Positions 37,331-46,450 of a stretch of DNA of 64,000 bases are shown piece by piece; the stretch's first letter is position 1, and each line of letters begins with the position of its first letter. Below the pieces are notes generated by a model. That model saw only the letters and a list, made by a program, of their open reading frames with translations. It had not been told where the DNA came from and did not search any database. The position numbers were made by a program, and so were the translations under genes. Source of the DNA: Rhabdaerophilum sp. SD176 (GTDB lineage: Bacteria; Pseudomonadota; Alphaproteobacteria; Rhizobiales; Beijerinckiaceae); the NCBI RefSeq assembly GCF_030143245.1, contig NZ_JARJNS010000009.1:1-64000 (forward strand), given 5' to 3'.

Positions 37331-37773
37331 TTTGCCGCGACGCTCGTTTCAGATTGTGCAGATGCAAAGGCCTGCAATCCAGCCCGCCCGCACAAGGCGG
37401 CGGATTGGCGTGTCGTCGCTTCACTAAAAGCAGAGAGCTCTGCATCAAGCGCCGCGATCAGCTCATGCAGCCCGCGCCAAACCGGTTCGCTCTCGGCGAT
37501 GCCCACGGCCTCACCGCGATGAATGGCTTTGAGAACCTGCATCAGGTTGCGCCCGACGATCCGCACCTGACCCGCGAGATCTTCAATCTGCGCAATGCTC
37601 TCGGTCGAAAGGGCAGGGCCAACCTCTACCGAAGCACGCACCAGACGGCGCACGAGATCGGATTTCCCGACACCAAATAGAGCCGATGCCTGCTCAAGCA
37701 GCTCGAAATCCGCCGCGCTCATCTCCACACGAAGCGAGCGCTTCTCGTCCCTGCGTGCCACCGGGCGCTCCAT
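37327..37773 (-). CDS. MobC/VirD1-like relaxosome accessory protein
   Basis: This 148-aa protein has an N-terminal ribbon-helix-helix region (RRDEKRSLRVEMSAADFELLEQ, GVGKSDLVRRLVRAS) and the MobC-type segment IEDLAGQVRIVGRNLMQVLKAI near residue 75. Such proteins bind oriT and help the relaxase open the nick site. It is coupled to the relaxase (ATGA) and reads away from the 37774-38000 spacer, the natural place for oriT. Confidence 0.85.
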   Translation of the reverse strand: MERPVARRDEKRSLRVEMSAADFELLEQASALFGVGKSDLVRRLVRASVEVGPALSTESIAQIEDLAGQVRIVGRNLMQVLKAIHRGEAVGIAESEPVWRGLHELIAALDAELSAFSEATTRQSAALCGRAGLQAFASAQSETSVAAK

Positions 37774-38000
37774 ACCAAGTCACTCCATCCGCTAGCAGAT
37801 TCCGCACTCATTGGTGGCGAGCGCTTATCGCCCAAGCCTGCGTCAGCGCCCTCTGATTTGAACAACAAACCGGTATCTTGTCAATACATAACAAACAATA
37901 TATTACATGATATAGGCGATGGAACGCTCCTTTCGCAAAGGTTTGCAGGGGCGGGGAGAATGTGATATTTCCTATGCACTTTTTCATTGGATAAAAGCTA
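37774..38000. other. Spacer likely to hold oriT and mob/abiE promoters
   Basis: This 227-bp region lies between divergent mobC and abiEi. It has an inverted repeat GGCGA-N7-TCGCC (37816-37832) followed by AAGCCTGCG, which recalls the CCTG/C nick core of RP4-like sites, and an AT-rich stretch (37863-37913). Placing oriT here is inference from gene order; the nick site is not proven. Confidence 0.4.
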
Positions 38001-38624
38001 TTGTCACGCACGCCCACACCACAACGAGCCAACGCAATAGCCCTCCTGGAAGGTGGGGGGCTGATCCGCCTTCGGGATCTGCAGCGCGCGGGAGTAGGCC
38101 CAGAGACCCTGTCGCGTCTGGTTCGCGAGGGTGTAGCGACCCGGCCGGCGAGGGGCCTATACCAGCTGGCCGGTGCAGCTATCGATGCGCGCCATACGCT
38201 TGCAGAAGCCTCGGCGCTGACATCCAAAGCCGTCGTGTGCCTGACCTCGGCACTCCAGTTTCACGAGCTGACGCTGCAGATGCCGTCCGCAGTCTGGATG
38301 GCCATCGACCGCGCCGCCTGGAAGCCGCGTATTGAGTACCCACGCGTCCGCTTCGTCAGGTTCGGCACCAAAGCCCTATCAGAGGGGGTCGAACACCATA
38401 CCATTGAGGGCGTCAGCATTGCCGTGTTTAACCCCGCCAAGACGATTGTCGATTGCTTCCGATACCGGAACAAGATCGGTCTCGACGTGGCCCTTGAAGG
38501 CCTCAGAGAAGGCCTGAGGAGCCGGAAGGTCACACCTGACCAGATCTGGCAATTTGCGCGACAGGCCCGAATCTGGTCGGTGATCAAACCTTATCTGGAA
38601 GCAATGGTGGCAGATGGCGCCTGA
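38001..38624 (+). CDS. abiEi: AbiEi-type antitoxin (type IV TA)
   Basis: This 207-aa protein starts at a TTG, the first start after an in-frame stop. It has an N-terminal winged HTH (GLIRLRDLQRAGVGPETLSRLVREGVA, RPARGLYQLAG) and a COG5340-type antitoxin body (CLTSALQFHELT, FNPAKTIVDCFRYRNKIGLDVALEGL). It acts both as DNA-binding autorepressor and antagonist of the AbiEii toxin. It overlaps abiEii by 11 bp. Confidence 0.9.
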   Translation: MSRTPTPQRANAIALLEGGGLIRLRDLQRAGVGPETLSRLVREGVATRPARGLYQLAGAAIDARHTLAEASALTSKAVVCLTSALQFHELTLQMPSAVWMAIDRAAWKPRIEYPRVRFVRFGTKALSEGVEHHTIEGVSIAVFNPAKTIVDCFRYRNKIGLDVALEGLREGLRSRKVTPDQIWQFARQARIWSVIKPYLEAMVADGA

Positions 38625-39510
38625 ACTCAAAAACGTCGGCGCCTCTGTCCGAGCACGACTACTCGAGCGTGCCCGGAAAGAGGGATCGGATTTTCAGATC
38701 CTTCTGACACGCTATGCGCTCGAGCGCCTGCTCTACCGCCTCAGCTTATCAGGCGAACGAGAGCGCTTCATCCTCAAGGGCGCCATGCTGTTCATCACGT
38801 GGCTGACCGATCCATTCCGTCCGACGCGCGATCTTGATCTGCTCGGGCAGGGCGATCCCGATGTTGATACAATCACCTCGCGGTTTCGAGGGATATTCAG
38901 CACAGATGTTCCTGATGATGGTGTGAAGTTCGATATCGCAGGAATGCTCGTCGAGCCAATCCGAGATCAGGCTGACTATGGGGGTGTTCGGGTCAAAACA
39001 TCCGCCTCGATCGCTGGCGCGAAAGTGCCGATCCAGATCGACATTGGGTTCGGCGATGCCATTACTCCAGGGCCGATAGACATCGACTATCCCGCGCTGC
39101 TGGACGCGCCATCACCAAGATTGAGGGCGTACCCGCCGGAAACCGTCGTAGCCGAGAAATTCGAGGCGCTCGTATCAATCGGCATCACAAACAGCCGAAT
39201 GAAGGACTTCTACGATCTCTGGATGATCGCGCAGACGTTTCAGTTCGAGCGCAAGATTCTGAGCACGGCGCTGAGGCGGACATTCGAGCGGCGGAACACG
39301 CCGTGGCCGCCGGTCGACCCTACCGGTTTGACCGATGCGTTTTCGCTCGAAAAAGATAGAATGTGGCGCGCTTTTCTGAAAAGGGACCGCTTGGGTGCGG
39401 CACCAGAAGACATGTCGCGCGTCGTGGCTGATCTTCGAACGTTTTTCAAACCAATGATTGAGGAAAATACCAGTTATGAGCGCTGGCCAGCCGGAGGACC
39501 TTGGTCATAG
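38614..39510 (+). CDS. abiEii: AbiEii nucleotidyltransferase toxin
   Basis: This 298-aa protein has the nucleotidyltransferase core of AbiEii: FILKGAMLFITWL, then RPTRDLDLLGQGDP (DxD metal pair) and a downstream acidic residue in the PIQIDIGFGD strand, followed by PPETVVAEKFEALV and RMKDFYDLWMI. AbiEii toxins block growth by nucleotidyl transfer (tRNA pyrimidine addition has been shown for MenT relatives) and give abortive phage infection or plasmid stabilisation. It is paired with AbiEi. Confidence 0.9.
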   Translation: MAPELKNVGASVRARLLERARKEGSDFQILLTRYALERLLYRLSLSGERERFILKGAMLFITWLTDPFRPTRDLDLLGQGDPDVDTITSRFRGIFSTDVPDDGVKFDIAGMLVEPIRDQADYGGVRVKTSASIAGAKVPIQIDIGFGDAITPGPIDIDYPALLDAPSPRLRAYPPETVVAEKFEALVSIGITNSRMKDFYDLWMIAQTFQFERKILSTALRRTFERRNTPWPPVDPTGLTDAFSLEKDRMWRAFLKRDRLGAAPEDMSRVVADLRTFFKPMIEENTSYERWPAGGPWS

Positions 39511-39661
39511 GCAATGGATCAAAGCATTAGATTGCGATTCGCATAAGGATAATTATGGAACTAAAATATTGATTTAACAGGGTTTTCAGAAGATGTTTGC
39601 CGTCTACAATTGCCTGGCCGGGCTCCCAAGTCGTCGCCCTCGAGCAGAGCTGCGGACCAGT

Positions 39662-40006
39662 TCATTCGTCAACACGCTTGAGCATCGCTTCTATCGCCAT
39701 ACGCAAGGGTGGCAAATCATCCGTGATGACCGCCCAAAGAATATCTGGATCAACGCGCCAATATTCATGCCGAATGAGATTGCCAATCGAGCGAATATCC
39801 GTCCAGGCGATTTCGGGGCGTTTGGCCAAGATCGCTTCGGGAAGATGACGAACCGCCTCGGAAATAATCTCAAGCGACCGTTCGACACCGCGCTGAAGGA
39901 ATAGGTCAGCGGCGAATGCGGCTCGATCCTTGGCGCCAATTGCGCTCTCGACGAGAGAGATCGTGTCCAGGATATCCTCGAGGACAACGCCAGGACGCCG
40001 CGGCAT
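39662..40006 (-). CDS. hepT: HepT-like HEPN toxin (DUF86)
   Basis: This 114-aa all-helical protein has the HEPN signature WTDIRSIGNLIRHEYWRV (R...H-x-Y) around residue 75. In HepT/MntA systems the HEPN protein is an RNase toxin silenced by AMPylation of that tyrosine by MntA. The start overlaps the MntA stop by one base (TGATG). Both read opposite to the abiE pair, with a 151-bp gap between their stops. Confidence 0.88.
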   Translation of the reverse strand: MPRRPGVVLEDILDTISLVESAIGAKDRAAFAADLFLQRGVERSLEIISEAVRHLPEAILAKRPEIAWTDIRSIGNLIRHEYWRVDPDILWAVITDDLPPLRMAIEAMLKRVDE

Positions 40007-40302
40007 CAGAATACACGAACCGCCTCGCGCTCGATTTCGGCGCGGAGTTTGGGATGCAAGCCAGATCGGGTTGTCAGGTCAACGGAAACGCCCAGTTCCG
40101 TTACCAGGAGATTGTGCACCCCTGCCATATCGATCAGCGAGAATTTGCGATTTGGCTCAATCTCAATGAAAACGTCGATATCGCTGTCAGGCCGCGCCTC
40201 TCCCCGCACGGTAGAGCCAAAAAGATATGCAGCTGCCACGCCCCGTGAGCGCAAAGCTTTCTCGCGGCGGCCAATCTCGGAGAGGGCAAGGTCACGTTTC
40301 AT
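40006..40302 (-). CDS. mntA: MntA-like nucleotidyltransferase antitoxin
   Basis: This 98-aa minimal nucleotidyltransferase carries GS-x10-DxD (FGSTVRGEARPDSDIDVFIE) and the third acidic residue in VSVDLTT. In the TA pair it AMPylates HepT. MKRDLAL is taken as the start; an in-frame ATG five codons upstream is possible. It precedes and overlaps hepT. Confidence 0.88.
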   Translation of the reverse strand: MKRDLALSEIGRREKALRSRGVAAAYLFGSTVRGEARPDSDIDVFIEIEPNRKFSLIDMAGVHNLLVTELGVSVDLTTRSGLHPKLRAEIEREAVRVF

Positions 40303-40352
40303 GGGTTCATGATACACGGAACCTTGGGGATTTTGAAGCGGGTCACTTCAAT

Positions 40353-40736
40353 ATGGCAATCGACACCCCCTGCCCGCCCGAAAATCGGGATTCGGAAAAA
40401 AAACGGACGATCCGCCTCGCGCCCCCATGGCGGACGGTCGAAATTTCCAGAAGGTCGACCGACACCGGACGATCACAGCGTCCAGAAATCATGGTCCTGT
40501 TCACGCAGCCCGTGCGGCTGAACTGGCATGTTCCAGACATGGACGGCCCGGGAAGCGCTCGGCCGCAGCCAGCAGGCCTGGACCGCCTAGGTGACGCGAG
40601 TTGCCGGGTCGAGGCGCTGGTCCATCCTGGATTCTACGGGCGCGACCTCGCCGCCGAGTGCCAGCGCGAAGCTGTCACGGCCTGGGCGCTCGACCTGCGC
40701 CGGATCGCCACCATGGCGCGCGAGGCGAGGCGTTAG
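40353..40736 (+). CDS. Possible small hypothetical protein
   Basis: This open frame of 127 codons shows plausible codon choice, especially in its second half (LVHPGFYGRDLAAECQREAV), but no domain and no strong ribosome site. It lies between mntA (divergent) and the exported SH3-like gene (convergent). It could be an insert-associated relic. Confidence 0.35.
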   Translation: MAIDTPCPPENRDSEKKRTIRLAPPWRTVEISRRSTDTGRSQRPEIMVLFTQPVRLNWHVPDMDGPGSARPQPAGLDRLGDASCRVEALVHPGFYGRDLAAECQREAVTAWALDLRRIATMAREARR

Positions 40737-40797
40737 CCGGAAGGGCCTCTCCTGCCCGGGATTCCTGCCGCTTCTGACCCGCGCCGCCTGCCTCACC

Positions 40798-41490
40798 TCA
40801 ATCGTTATTCCACTGAACGATCCGCCCGTCCTTCTCGATTGCGATCCTATGGCCGCCCCCGCAGGTGGTGACCTGACTGGAGCAGGCCCCGCCGGCCCAG
40901 CCGCGCGCCGTCCGGCCGTCGCGGAGACGCATGGTCACGTCGAGCATCGAACCGGAACAGCCATGGACCATGACAAGCCGAGCCTCCTCACTCGGCGATG
41001 ACGGGGTCATGTCGGCCGCCAGCGGCGACCTCGGATCGGGATCGCGGTACAACCTGAAGCTCTCAATCTGCACGTGCATGCGCCGGGCTTCAATCCAGCC
41101 TGAACCGGCCAACAGTGTCCGCGCTGGGGTATCGTAGCCGGCGAAGCCAACATCGTGGATCAGAAGCCAGCCAGCCCGGGCACCGATCACTTGGAACTCG
41201 GGCGCGATACGCTCGCCTGCTTCGAGGCGGAAGGAAGGGATGGTTTTCAGAACGCGCGCATCGGATCGCGGCGCGGCTCGGATTGCGACCTGGTTTGTCG
41301 CTCTGTGGTCGAGCGCGCCTGGAACCCAGCAGCGGTTCACCACCGAAGAGCCAGCCGGAGCCGACCGCAGAAGGTTCGGAACTGCATCGAGTTGCTTCGC
41401 CCATTCGTCGGCGCGCGCCGGCGAAACCGACGCCACGATCAAGAGCGCCAGGGCGATGTAACCGAGCGTTAGCCGAGCCTGGTTGATGTC
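40798..41490 (-). pseudogene. Exported SH3-like protein, 3' part, interrupted by Tn3-family transposon
   Basis: The fragment encodes residues 27 to the end of a protein that originally had 256 residues. The frame runs open into the transposon end; the apparent TTG start at 41442 is inside the signal segment (LTLGYIALALLIVASVSPA). The mature part has an SH3-type repeat (NQVAIRAAPRSDARVLKTIP...GERIAPE, then GWLLIHDVG) and a second Cys-bearing region (VHGCSGSMLDVTMRL, ACSSQVTTCGGG). Joining base 41490 to 48012 restores an uninterrupted frame from an ATG at 48089. Some expression from internal starts is possible. Confidence 0.8.
41486..41490. repeat. Left copy of 5-bp target-site duplication (ATGTC)
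   Basis: ATGTC directly abuts the left inverted repeat and is repeated at 48007-48011 directly outside the right one. Five-bp duplication is standard for Tn3-family insertion. Confidence 0.9.
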
Positions 41491-41536
41491 GAGGGCATAG
41501 CGTTGGTTTCTCGCTAAACAACGCGAGGGGTGAACG
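41491..41536 (+). repeat. Left terminal inverted repeat of transposon
   Basis: It begins GAGGGCATAGCGTTGGTTTC and matches the reverse complement of 47961-48006 at 40 of 46 positions (mismatches at positions 13, 16, 28, 35, 37 and 41). The 38-48-bp repeat length fits the Tn3 family, although the end starts GAGG rather than the usual GGGG. It lies 15 bp outside the tnpA stop. Confidence 0.9.
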
Positions 41537-41551
41537 TGAGGGGAACATTGC

Positions 41552-44521
41552 TCAGGCGGCGGTGTAGGTAGCGGGCAGGATGAGCGCCTTGCGCGCTGTT
41601 GTCTGCGCCGCGCGATCCCAGAGGAAATCGCCGGAGAAGGCGATATGCTCCCACCCGACCGGCGAGGTATGAGCCACCAGCTGGTCCGGCGCGGCCTGGC
41701 CGGTTGCGGCGAGATGGGCCAGAGCGTCGCTCATGTAGGTCGCATTCCAATAGACGATCGCCGCGATTACGAGATTGAGGCCGGAGGCCCGATAGAGCTG
41801 CGCCTCGTGGCTGCGGTCGATGATCCGCCCCTGCCGGAATGTGCAGATGGCCTGGGTCAGGGCATGGCGCTGTTCGCTCTTGTTCAGCCCGGCCTGACAA
41901 CGTCGGCGCAGGGAGGGATTTTCCAGCCAGTCGAGCATGAACAGGGTGCGCTCGATCTTGCCGATTTCCTGAAGGGCGACGTCGATCTGGTTCTTTCTCT
42001 CGAAGGCCGCGAGTTTTCTGAGCATCGCGGAGGGCAGGGCGTGACCCGAGCGGAGCGACGCAACCAGACGCAGGATATCGTCCCAGTGCGCGGCGATGAT
42101 ATCGGCACGGATACGTTTGCCGAGCAGGGGTTGCAGGGTCGGATAGGTCGAAGGGCTTTCCAGCGGCGCAAGACGGCGGTCGGGGAAGTCGCGCAGGCGC
42201 GGGCAGAACCGGAACCCGAGCAGCGCGCAAAGCGCGAAGACATGATCGGTCGCACCGCCCGTGTCGGTGTAATGCTCGAGGATGGAAAGCGATGCGCCAT
42301 GATGCAGGAGCCCGTCGAGCACATAGGGCGCTTCATGGGTCGCTGCCGAAAGCACGGTGACATGGAACGGGGCATGCCGATCGGAGACATGGGTATAGAA
42401 TGAGAAGCCGGGATCAGCGCCATAACGGGCATTGATCTCGCCGCCCGGTGCCACGCGCTTGCCGCCCCGGAAGAACTGCCCATCCGAACTCGAGGTGGTT
42501 CCCTCGCCCCAAGCGGCTGCGATCGGCAGTTTGTGGTGGGCGTCGATGAGGATGGCGAGGGCCGCGCGATAGGTTTCCTCGCGTATATAGGCATCGCGGG
42601 TCCAGATCAGCTGATCGCGCGTGACGCCCTGGCTTGAAGCCGCCATGCGGGCAAGGCCCAGATTGGTCGCATCGGCAAGGATCGCGGCCAGCAGCGCATT
42701 GTCATGGGGAGAGGGAGCGCCCGTGCGCAGATTGGTGAAGGCAGAGAGGAATCCGGTCTGCCGGGCGACTTCATGCAGGAGTTCCGTGATGCGGATGCGC
42801 GGCATCATCGCGTCGAGGCGCTGTGCGAGCTGCTCCGCTTCCGGGATCGGCGTTGCCCGGATCGGGGAGATCGACAGGCGCCCGTCAATCAGCGCGACGC
42901 CCTCGAGTTGCCCTCGGGCAAGACGCCGCCCAAAGCGCTTCAGCCGGTCGTCGAGTTCGTGACCACGTTCGGCCAGCCAGCGTTCCGGGTCGCTCGGCAA
43001 ACCGAGCTTTCCAGCGATGGATGCCGCCTCCGCCGAGGGGACCAGGTAGGCGTCGAAGCGCCGGTAGGATGCGGAACGCTCGACATAGACATCCCCCGAA
43101 CGCAGCTTGTTGCGCAAATGCGCAAGGACTGCCGTTTCGTAAAGTCGGCGGCTGGTCCGCCCATCAGGCTGGACAACGATTTTGCGCCATTCCTTCCGGA
43201 AGGGCATCGGTGCATCCGCCGGCACCTCACGACGCCCGGATCGATAGAGCGTCCTCAGGGTCGCGATAGCCGCGAGGGTGCGGGAGTCGCTTTTGCCCGC
43301 TCTGAACTCCAGGGCTTCGATCAGGGCAGGCGCGAACTTGCGCAACGTCTGATACCGATCTGCAGCGAGAACGAGAGGATCTTCTCCCGTGGAAGCGGCA
43401 ATGGCGACAATCTCGGGCCGGGCGCGCAAAAGGGTTGCCCATCCGATGTTGTTGTCGAGCACGGTGAAGGGATCGGCGTCGGTTTCGACCGCGCTGGCCA
43501 GAGCGTCGATCGTGCGTTGGAAGAGACCCATCAGCCGGGCGACATCCCGGGCGGTCCCGGCATAGGTCCTTGCTTGTCGTGCCTTGGCACGCGTGAACAG
43601 CCCGCCGATCAGCTTGTCCGCCATCACGAGAGCGTCGTCGATAAGCTGGGCCTCTGCGTCGGCGAGATAAGCGACGAGCATCGCCCGTCGGCGCAGCGGC
43701 GTATAGCGTTCGATCAGATAGGCCGGCGACAGGCGGGCTTCCCGGGCGAACTGCCGTGCCCGGTCAGGATGCACCGTAGCGGCTCTTGCCGCTGGCAGAT
43801 CGAGATCCCGAACGAACGCCAGGCGCTCTAGCAGCAGACTGATATGGTCGGGCCTGGCGGCATCCGGCAAGGTCTTGAGCCAGGAAAGGCGCGACATGCC
43901 GAGCACCCTGTCCTTGACAATCAGGGCATCGACAGCAGCGGATTGTATTTCCGAGAGTGGCACGACGAGCGCCTGCATGGCGGCTTTGCGCGCGCGTGCA
44001 CGACCGGCCAACCCCGCCCGCTCGATCGTCGAGAGGGCCGGCAGCAGGATATGGTTGGCACGCAGCGCTGTCATAATTCCTGTCGCGATCGGCAGCTCAC
44101 GATCCGTACCGCGTGCCGCTTCGGCTGCGGCATCGATCATCATCGGGATATCTCCGCGCACGGCGAGCCGAAGCCCCAGAGCACTGGCCAGATCGCGGGC
44201 ATGATCCGTCATGGTCTGCGCCCGCGCCGCGTAGTCGGTGAAGGCCGATGCGGGAAGATCGAGGCCCTCGGAAAGAAACGAGACCAGCTCGACCGGAACG
44301 GCAAACCCACCCTGAAGCCAGCCCGCAAGCGTCACACCGGGATGACGCAGCAGAGCGAGTTGCACAGCAACGCCAAGACGGTTGGCATCGTCACGCCGGT
44401 CCCTGATTAGGGTGAGATCGGCGGCCTCGAATGTGTAGAGCCGGACCAGTTCGTCTCGCTCTTCCGGGATATGAACGAGCCTGCGGCGCTCAGCATCCGT
44501 CAGCAGTCGGTTCCTGTCCAT
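41552..44521 (-). CDS. tnpA: Tn3-family transposase
   Basis: This 989-aa DDE transposase starts at MDRNRLLTDAERRRLVHIP, preceded by a strong GAGGAGA; an upstream in-frame ATG lies in the res region. Family marks: YTFEAADLTLIRDRRDDANRLGVAVQLALLRHPG-like N-domain (split here as read), first catalytic Asp in SSDGQFFRGGK, second in FYTHVSDRHAPFHVTVL and Glu in LNKSEQRHALTQAICTF. It catalyses replicative transposition. Length is normal (960-1020) with no frameshift. Confidence 0.96.
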   Translation of the reverse strand: MDRNRLLTDAERRRLVHIPEERDELVRLYTFEAADLTLIRDRRDDANRLGVAVQLALLRHPGVTLAGWLQGGFAVPVELVSFLSEGLDLPASAFTDYAARAQTMTDHARDLASALGLRLAVRGDIPMMIDAAAEAARGTDRELPIATGIMTALRANHILLPALSTIERAGLAGRARARKAAMQALVVPLSEIQSAAVDALIVKDRVLGMSRLSWLKTLPDAARPDHISLLLERLAFVRDLDLPAARAATVHPDRARQFAREARLSPAYLIERYTPLRRRAMLVAYLADAEAQLIDDALVMADKLIGGLFTRAKARQARTYAGTARDVARLMGLFQRTIDALASAVETDADPFTVLDNNIGWATLLRARPEIVAIAASTGEDPLVLAADRYQTLRKFAPALIEALEFRAGKSDSRTLAAIATLRTLYRSGRREVPADAPMPFRKEWRKIVVQPDGRTSRRLYETAVLAHLRNKLRSGDVYVERSASYRRFDAYLVPSAEAASIAGKLGLPSDPERWLAERGHELDDRLKRFGRRLARGQLEGVALIDGRLSISPIRATPIPEAEQLAQRLDAMMPRIRITELLHEVARQTGFLSAFTNLRTGAPSPHDNALLAAILADATNLGLARMAASSQGVTRDQLIWTRDAYIREETYRAALAILIDAHHKLPIAAAWGEGTTSSSDGQFFRGGKRVAPGGEINARYGADPGFSFYTHVSDRHAPFHVTVLSAATHEAPYVLDGLLHHGASLSILEHYTDTGGATDHVFALCALLGFRFCPRLRDFPDRRLAPLESPSTYPTLQPLLGKRIRADIIAAHWDDILRLVASLRSGHALPSAMLRKLAAFERKNQIDVALQEIGKIERTLFMLDWLENPSLRRRCQAGLNKSEQRHALTQAICTFRQGRIIDRSHEAQLYRASGLNLVIAAIVYWNATYMSDALAHLAATGQAAPDQLVAHTSPVGWEHIAFSGDFLWDRAAQTTARKALILPATYTAA

Positions 44522-44667
44522 TCCGGTCTCCTCGCCCGTCCACAAAAGGGCGTTCTGCGCTATGGACGGCAAGACATAAAGAGACATAGTTTATGGACTG
44601 ATTTGCCGATGTCGGCTGGATACGCGCAGTCGCGTCCACGGAACGGCCGGTTGGGAGACAGCAAACA
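44522..44667. other. res-like resolution region between tnpA and tnpR
   Basis: The 146-bp divergent spacer has the size of a Tn3 res site (about 120 bp with three subsites). GTCCA (44538-44542) and TGGAC (44563-44567) form a dyad spanning 30 bp, consistent with one subsite; further GACATA-like half-sites lie at 44573 and 44583. It also must carry the promoters of both genes. Confidence 0.65.
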
Positions 44668-45237
44668 ATGGGCGATATCCTGGGCTATGCGCGCGTCTCG
44701 ACCGGCGATCAGGATATTGCCGGCCAGACCCTGCGCCTCGAACAAGCCGGTGCGATCCGGGTCTTCTCCGATATCCGCTCCGGCAAGAGCATGGATCGCC
44801 CGGGGCTCACCGCCCTGATCGACTTTGCCCGCAAGGGCGATACACTCGCCATCGTTCGCCTCGACCGGCTGGGCCGTTCGCTCGCCGAACTCCTCTCCAC
44901 CGTCGCCATGCTGAAAGAGCGGGGCATTGCCCTGCTGAGCCTTGAGGAAAAGATCGATACCTCTTCCGCCGCAGGCGAACTCGTCTTCCACGTCTTCGGC
45001 GCCATCGCGCATTTCGAGCGAAGGCTCATCTCCGAACGGACCCGTGACGGCATCGCGGCGGCAAGGGCAAAGGGCAAGCGCCCAGGCCGCCAGCCCCTCG
45101 ATCAGGCCAAAGTGGATGCCGCCATGACGCTCATTGCTGCCGGCTCCTCCCCCTCGGAGGCCGCGCGTCAGCTTGGTTTGGGACGCTCGACCCTCTATCG
45201 GGAAATGCGAAGGCTCGGTATCACAAGACCGGGCTGA
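44668..45237 (+). CDS. tnpR: Serine resolvase of Tn3-family transposon
   Basis: This 189-aa small serine recombinase has the catalytic start ILGYARVSTGDQD (Ser about 10), the RLDRLGRSLAELL block, ERRLISERTRDGIAAARAKG (long E-helix) and a C-terminal HTH (SSPSEAARQLGLGRSTLYREM). It resolves cointegrates at res and usually represses tnpA and itself. The 3' end overlaps the convergent glycosyltransferase gene by 17 bp. Confidence 0.95.
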   Translation: MGDILGYARVSTGDQDIAGQTLRLEQAGAIRVFSDIRSGKSMDRPGLTALIDFARKGDTLAIVRLDRLGRSLAELLSTVAMLKERGIALLSLEEKIDTSSAAGELVFHVFGAIAHFERRLISERTRDGIAAARAKGKRPGRQPLDQAKVDAAMTLIAAGSSPSEAARQLGLGRSTLYREMRRLGITRPG

Positions 45238-46438
45238 GCGCGGCGCTGTAAATCTCCGCCAGTTTCCGCGCGTGAGCTTGAAGGGTCGGCGGTGCAGCCC
45301 AGAAAGTCTCGTATGCCGCCTCGCCCATCTCCCTCACCTTCTCAGGCATCCGCAATTCGGTGATCGCTTGCGCGATGGAATCAACATTGGGCGAAACAAC
45401 GAAGCCGTTTCTCCCATGCTGTACCCGGCCGGCAGAGCCCGCTCGGTTGGAGACGATCACCGGCACACCTGAAGACATGGCCTCGGCGATCACCAGCGGT
45501 CCGGTTTCCGGCCAGCGCGATGGCGCGACAACGGCGAGCGCATCCCGCGCCACACGATCCCTGACGGCGTGTTTGTCAAGCCACCCGGTGATTTCCGCAT
45601 CGGGATCGATCTCGCGGATGCGCTCGCGCAACGGTCCGTCGCCGATGAACAGGCTCGGCATGCCGAGATGCCGTGCAGCGCTGGCGACGAGGTCCGCGCC
45701 CTTTTCTTCGGTCAGGCGGCCGCAATAGACAATCTTGCGTGCATCGCCGAACTCGCGGGCACCACGATCCTCGCACTCGATCGGGTTTTCCAGAACGAAT
45801 TGCCGGGCTTCCGCTGGTAGGAAATGGCCGATGGTCCGCCGCCCAATCTCCGAGACGTGGATCGCAGTGAAGGAACCATTCCCCAACGCCTTGTCTGTAG
45901 CAACAGATCGCATCACCCGGATGGCCTTGTGAAGCGAGGTTCGGGGATCGCATGGGGCGGTGAGGCACGCCAGCGACAGCGGCCTGGCTTCACAAGGTTC
46001 CTTCTTGTCGAAACGGTACATAAGCCCGGTAGGACAGCTCAGGAAATAGTCGTGAAGTGAGATCACCAGCGGCAGGCCTGACTTCCGGATAATAGAGAAC
46101 ACGCTCGGTGAGAAGAATTTCGTCCATTGGTGGACATGAACCACGGTATCGGCGGCATCGAACCCGGAGAGGATCGATGCCAGCCGTGCCTTGTGATCGC
46201 TATTCCAGATGCCATCCTTCGCGGCAGCCAAAAGATTCTTACTCCAGATATCCTGTCCGCCGAGGCTGATACGCCGGATATCGGAATGGGCATCCAGCGC
46301 CGCATCCCCGGCATCTCCCACGCCTTGAATATAGGTGACCTTATGGCCGAGCTCTGCAAGACCGATCGCCGAAGCGATCGCGACCTGCGGGGCACCACCT
46401 TCAGAGATCGCGTAATCGGCGATGATGATGACCCGCAT
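45221..46438 (-). CDS. GT4-type glycosyltransferase, transposon passenger
   Basis: This 405-aa GT-B enzyme has an N-terminal acceptor domain (MRVIIIADYAISEGGAPQVA, with the Gly loop, and LVISLHDYFLSCPTGLMY) and a C-terminal nucleotide-sugar domain (KIVYCGRLTEEKGADLV, ETGPLVIAEAMSSGVPVIVS holding the E-x7-E motif). It has no membrane helix, so it is cytosolic. The product sugar is unknown. The ATG at 46438 is preferred to a TTG at 46450. It follows the beta-helix gene with 12 bp between stop and start, so the two passengers form an operon. Confidence 0.88.
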   Translation of the reverse strand: MRVIIIADYAISEGGAPQVAIASAIGLAELGHKVTYIQGVGDAGDAALDAHSDIRRISLGGQDIWSKNLLAAAKDGIWNSDHKARLASILSGFDAADTVVHVHQWTKFFSPSVFSIIRKSGLPLVISLHDYFLSCPTGLMYRFDKKEPCEARPLSLACLTAPCDPRTSLHKAIRVMRSVATDKALGNGSFTAIHVSEIGRRTIGHFLPAEARQFVLENPIECEDRGAREFGDARKIVYCGRLTEEKGADLVASAARHLGMPSLFIGDGPLRERIREIDPDAEITGWLDKHAVRDRVARDALAVVAPSRWPETGPLVIAEAMSSGVPVIVSNRAGSAGRVQHGRNGFVVSPNVDSIAQAITELRMPEKVREMGEAAYETFWAAPPTLQAHARKLAEIYSAALSPVL

Positions 46439-46450
46439 ACATGCCCTCAA

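Noticed and set aside
40798-41442. Reading the SH3-like gene as an intact gene with a TTG start
   Set aside because: The TTG is in the middle of the signal segment, and the frame continues to the transposon edge and is completed on the far side.
42704-43831. Plus-strand open frame of 375 codons inside the transposon
   Set aside because: Antisense of the intact tnpA.
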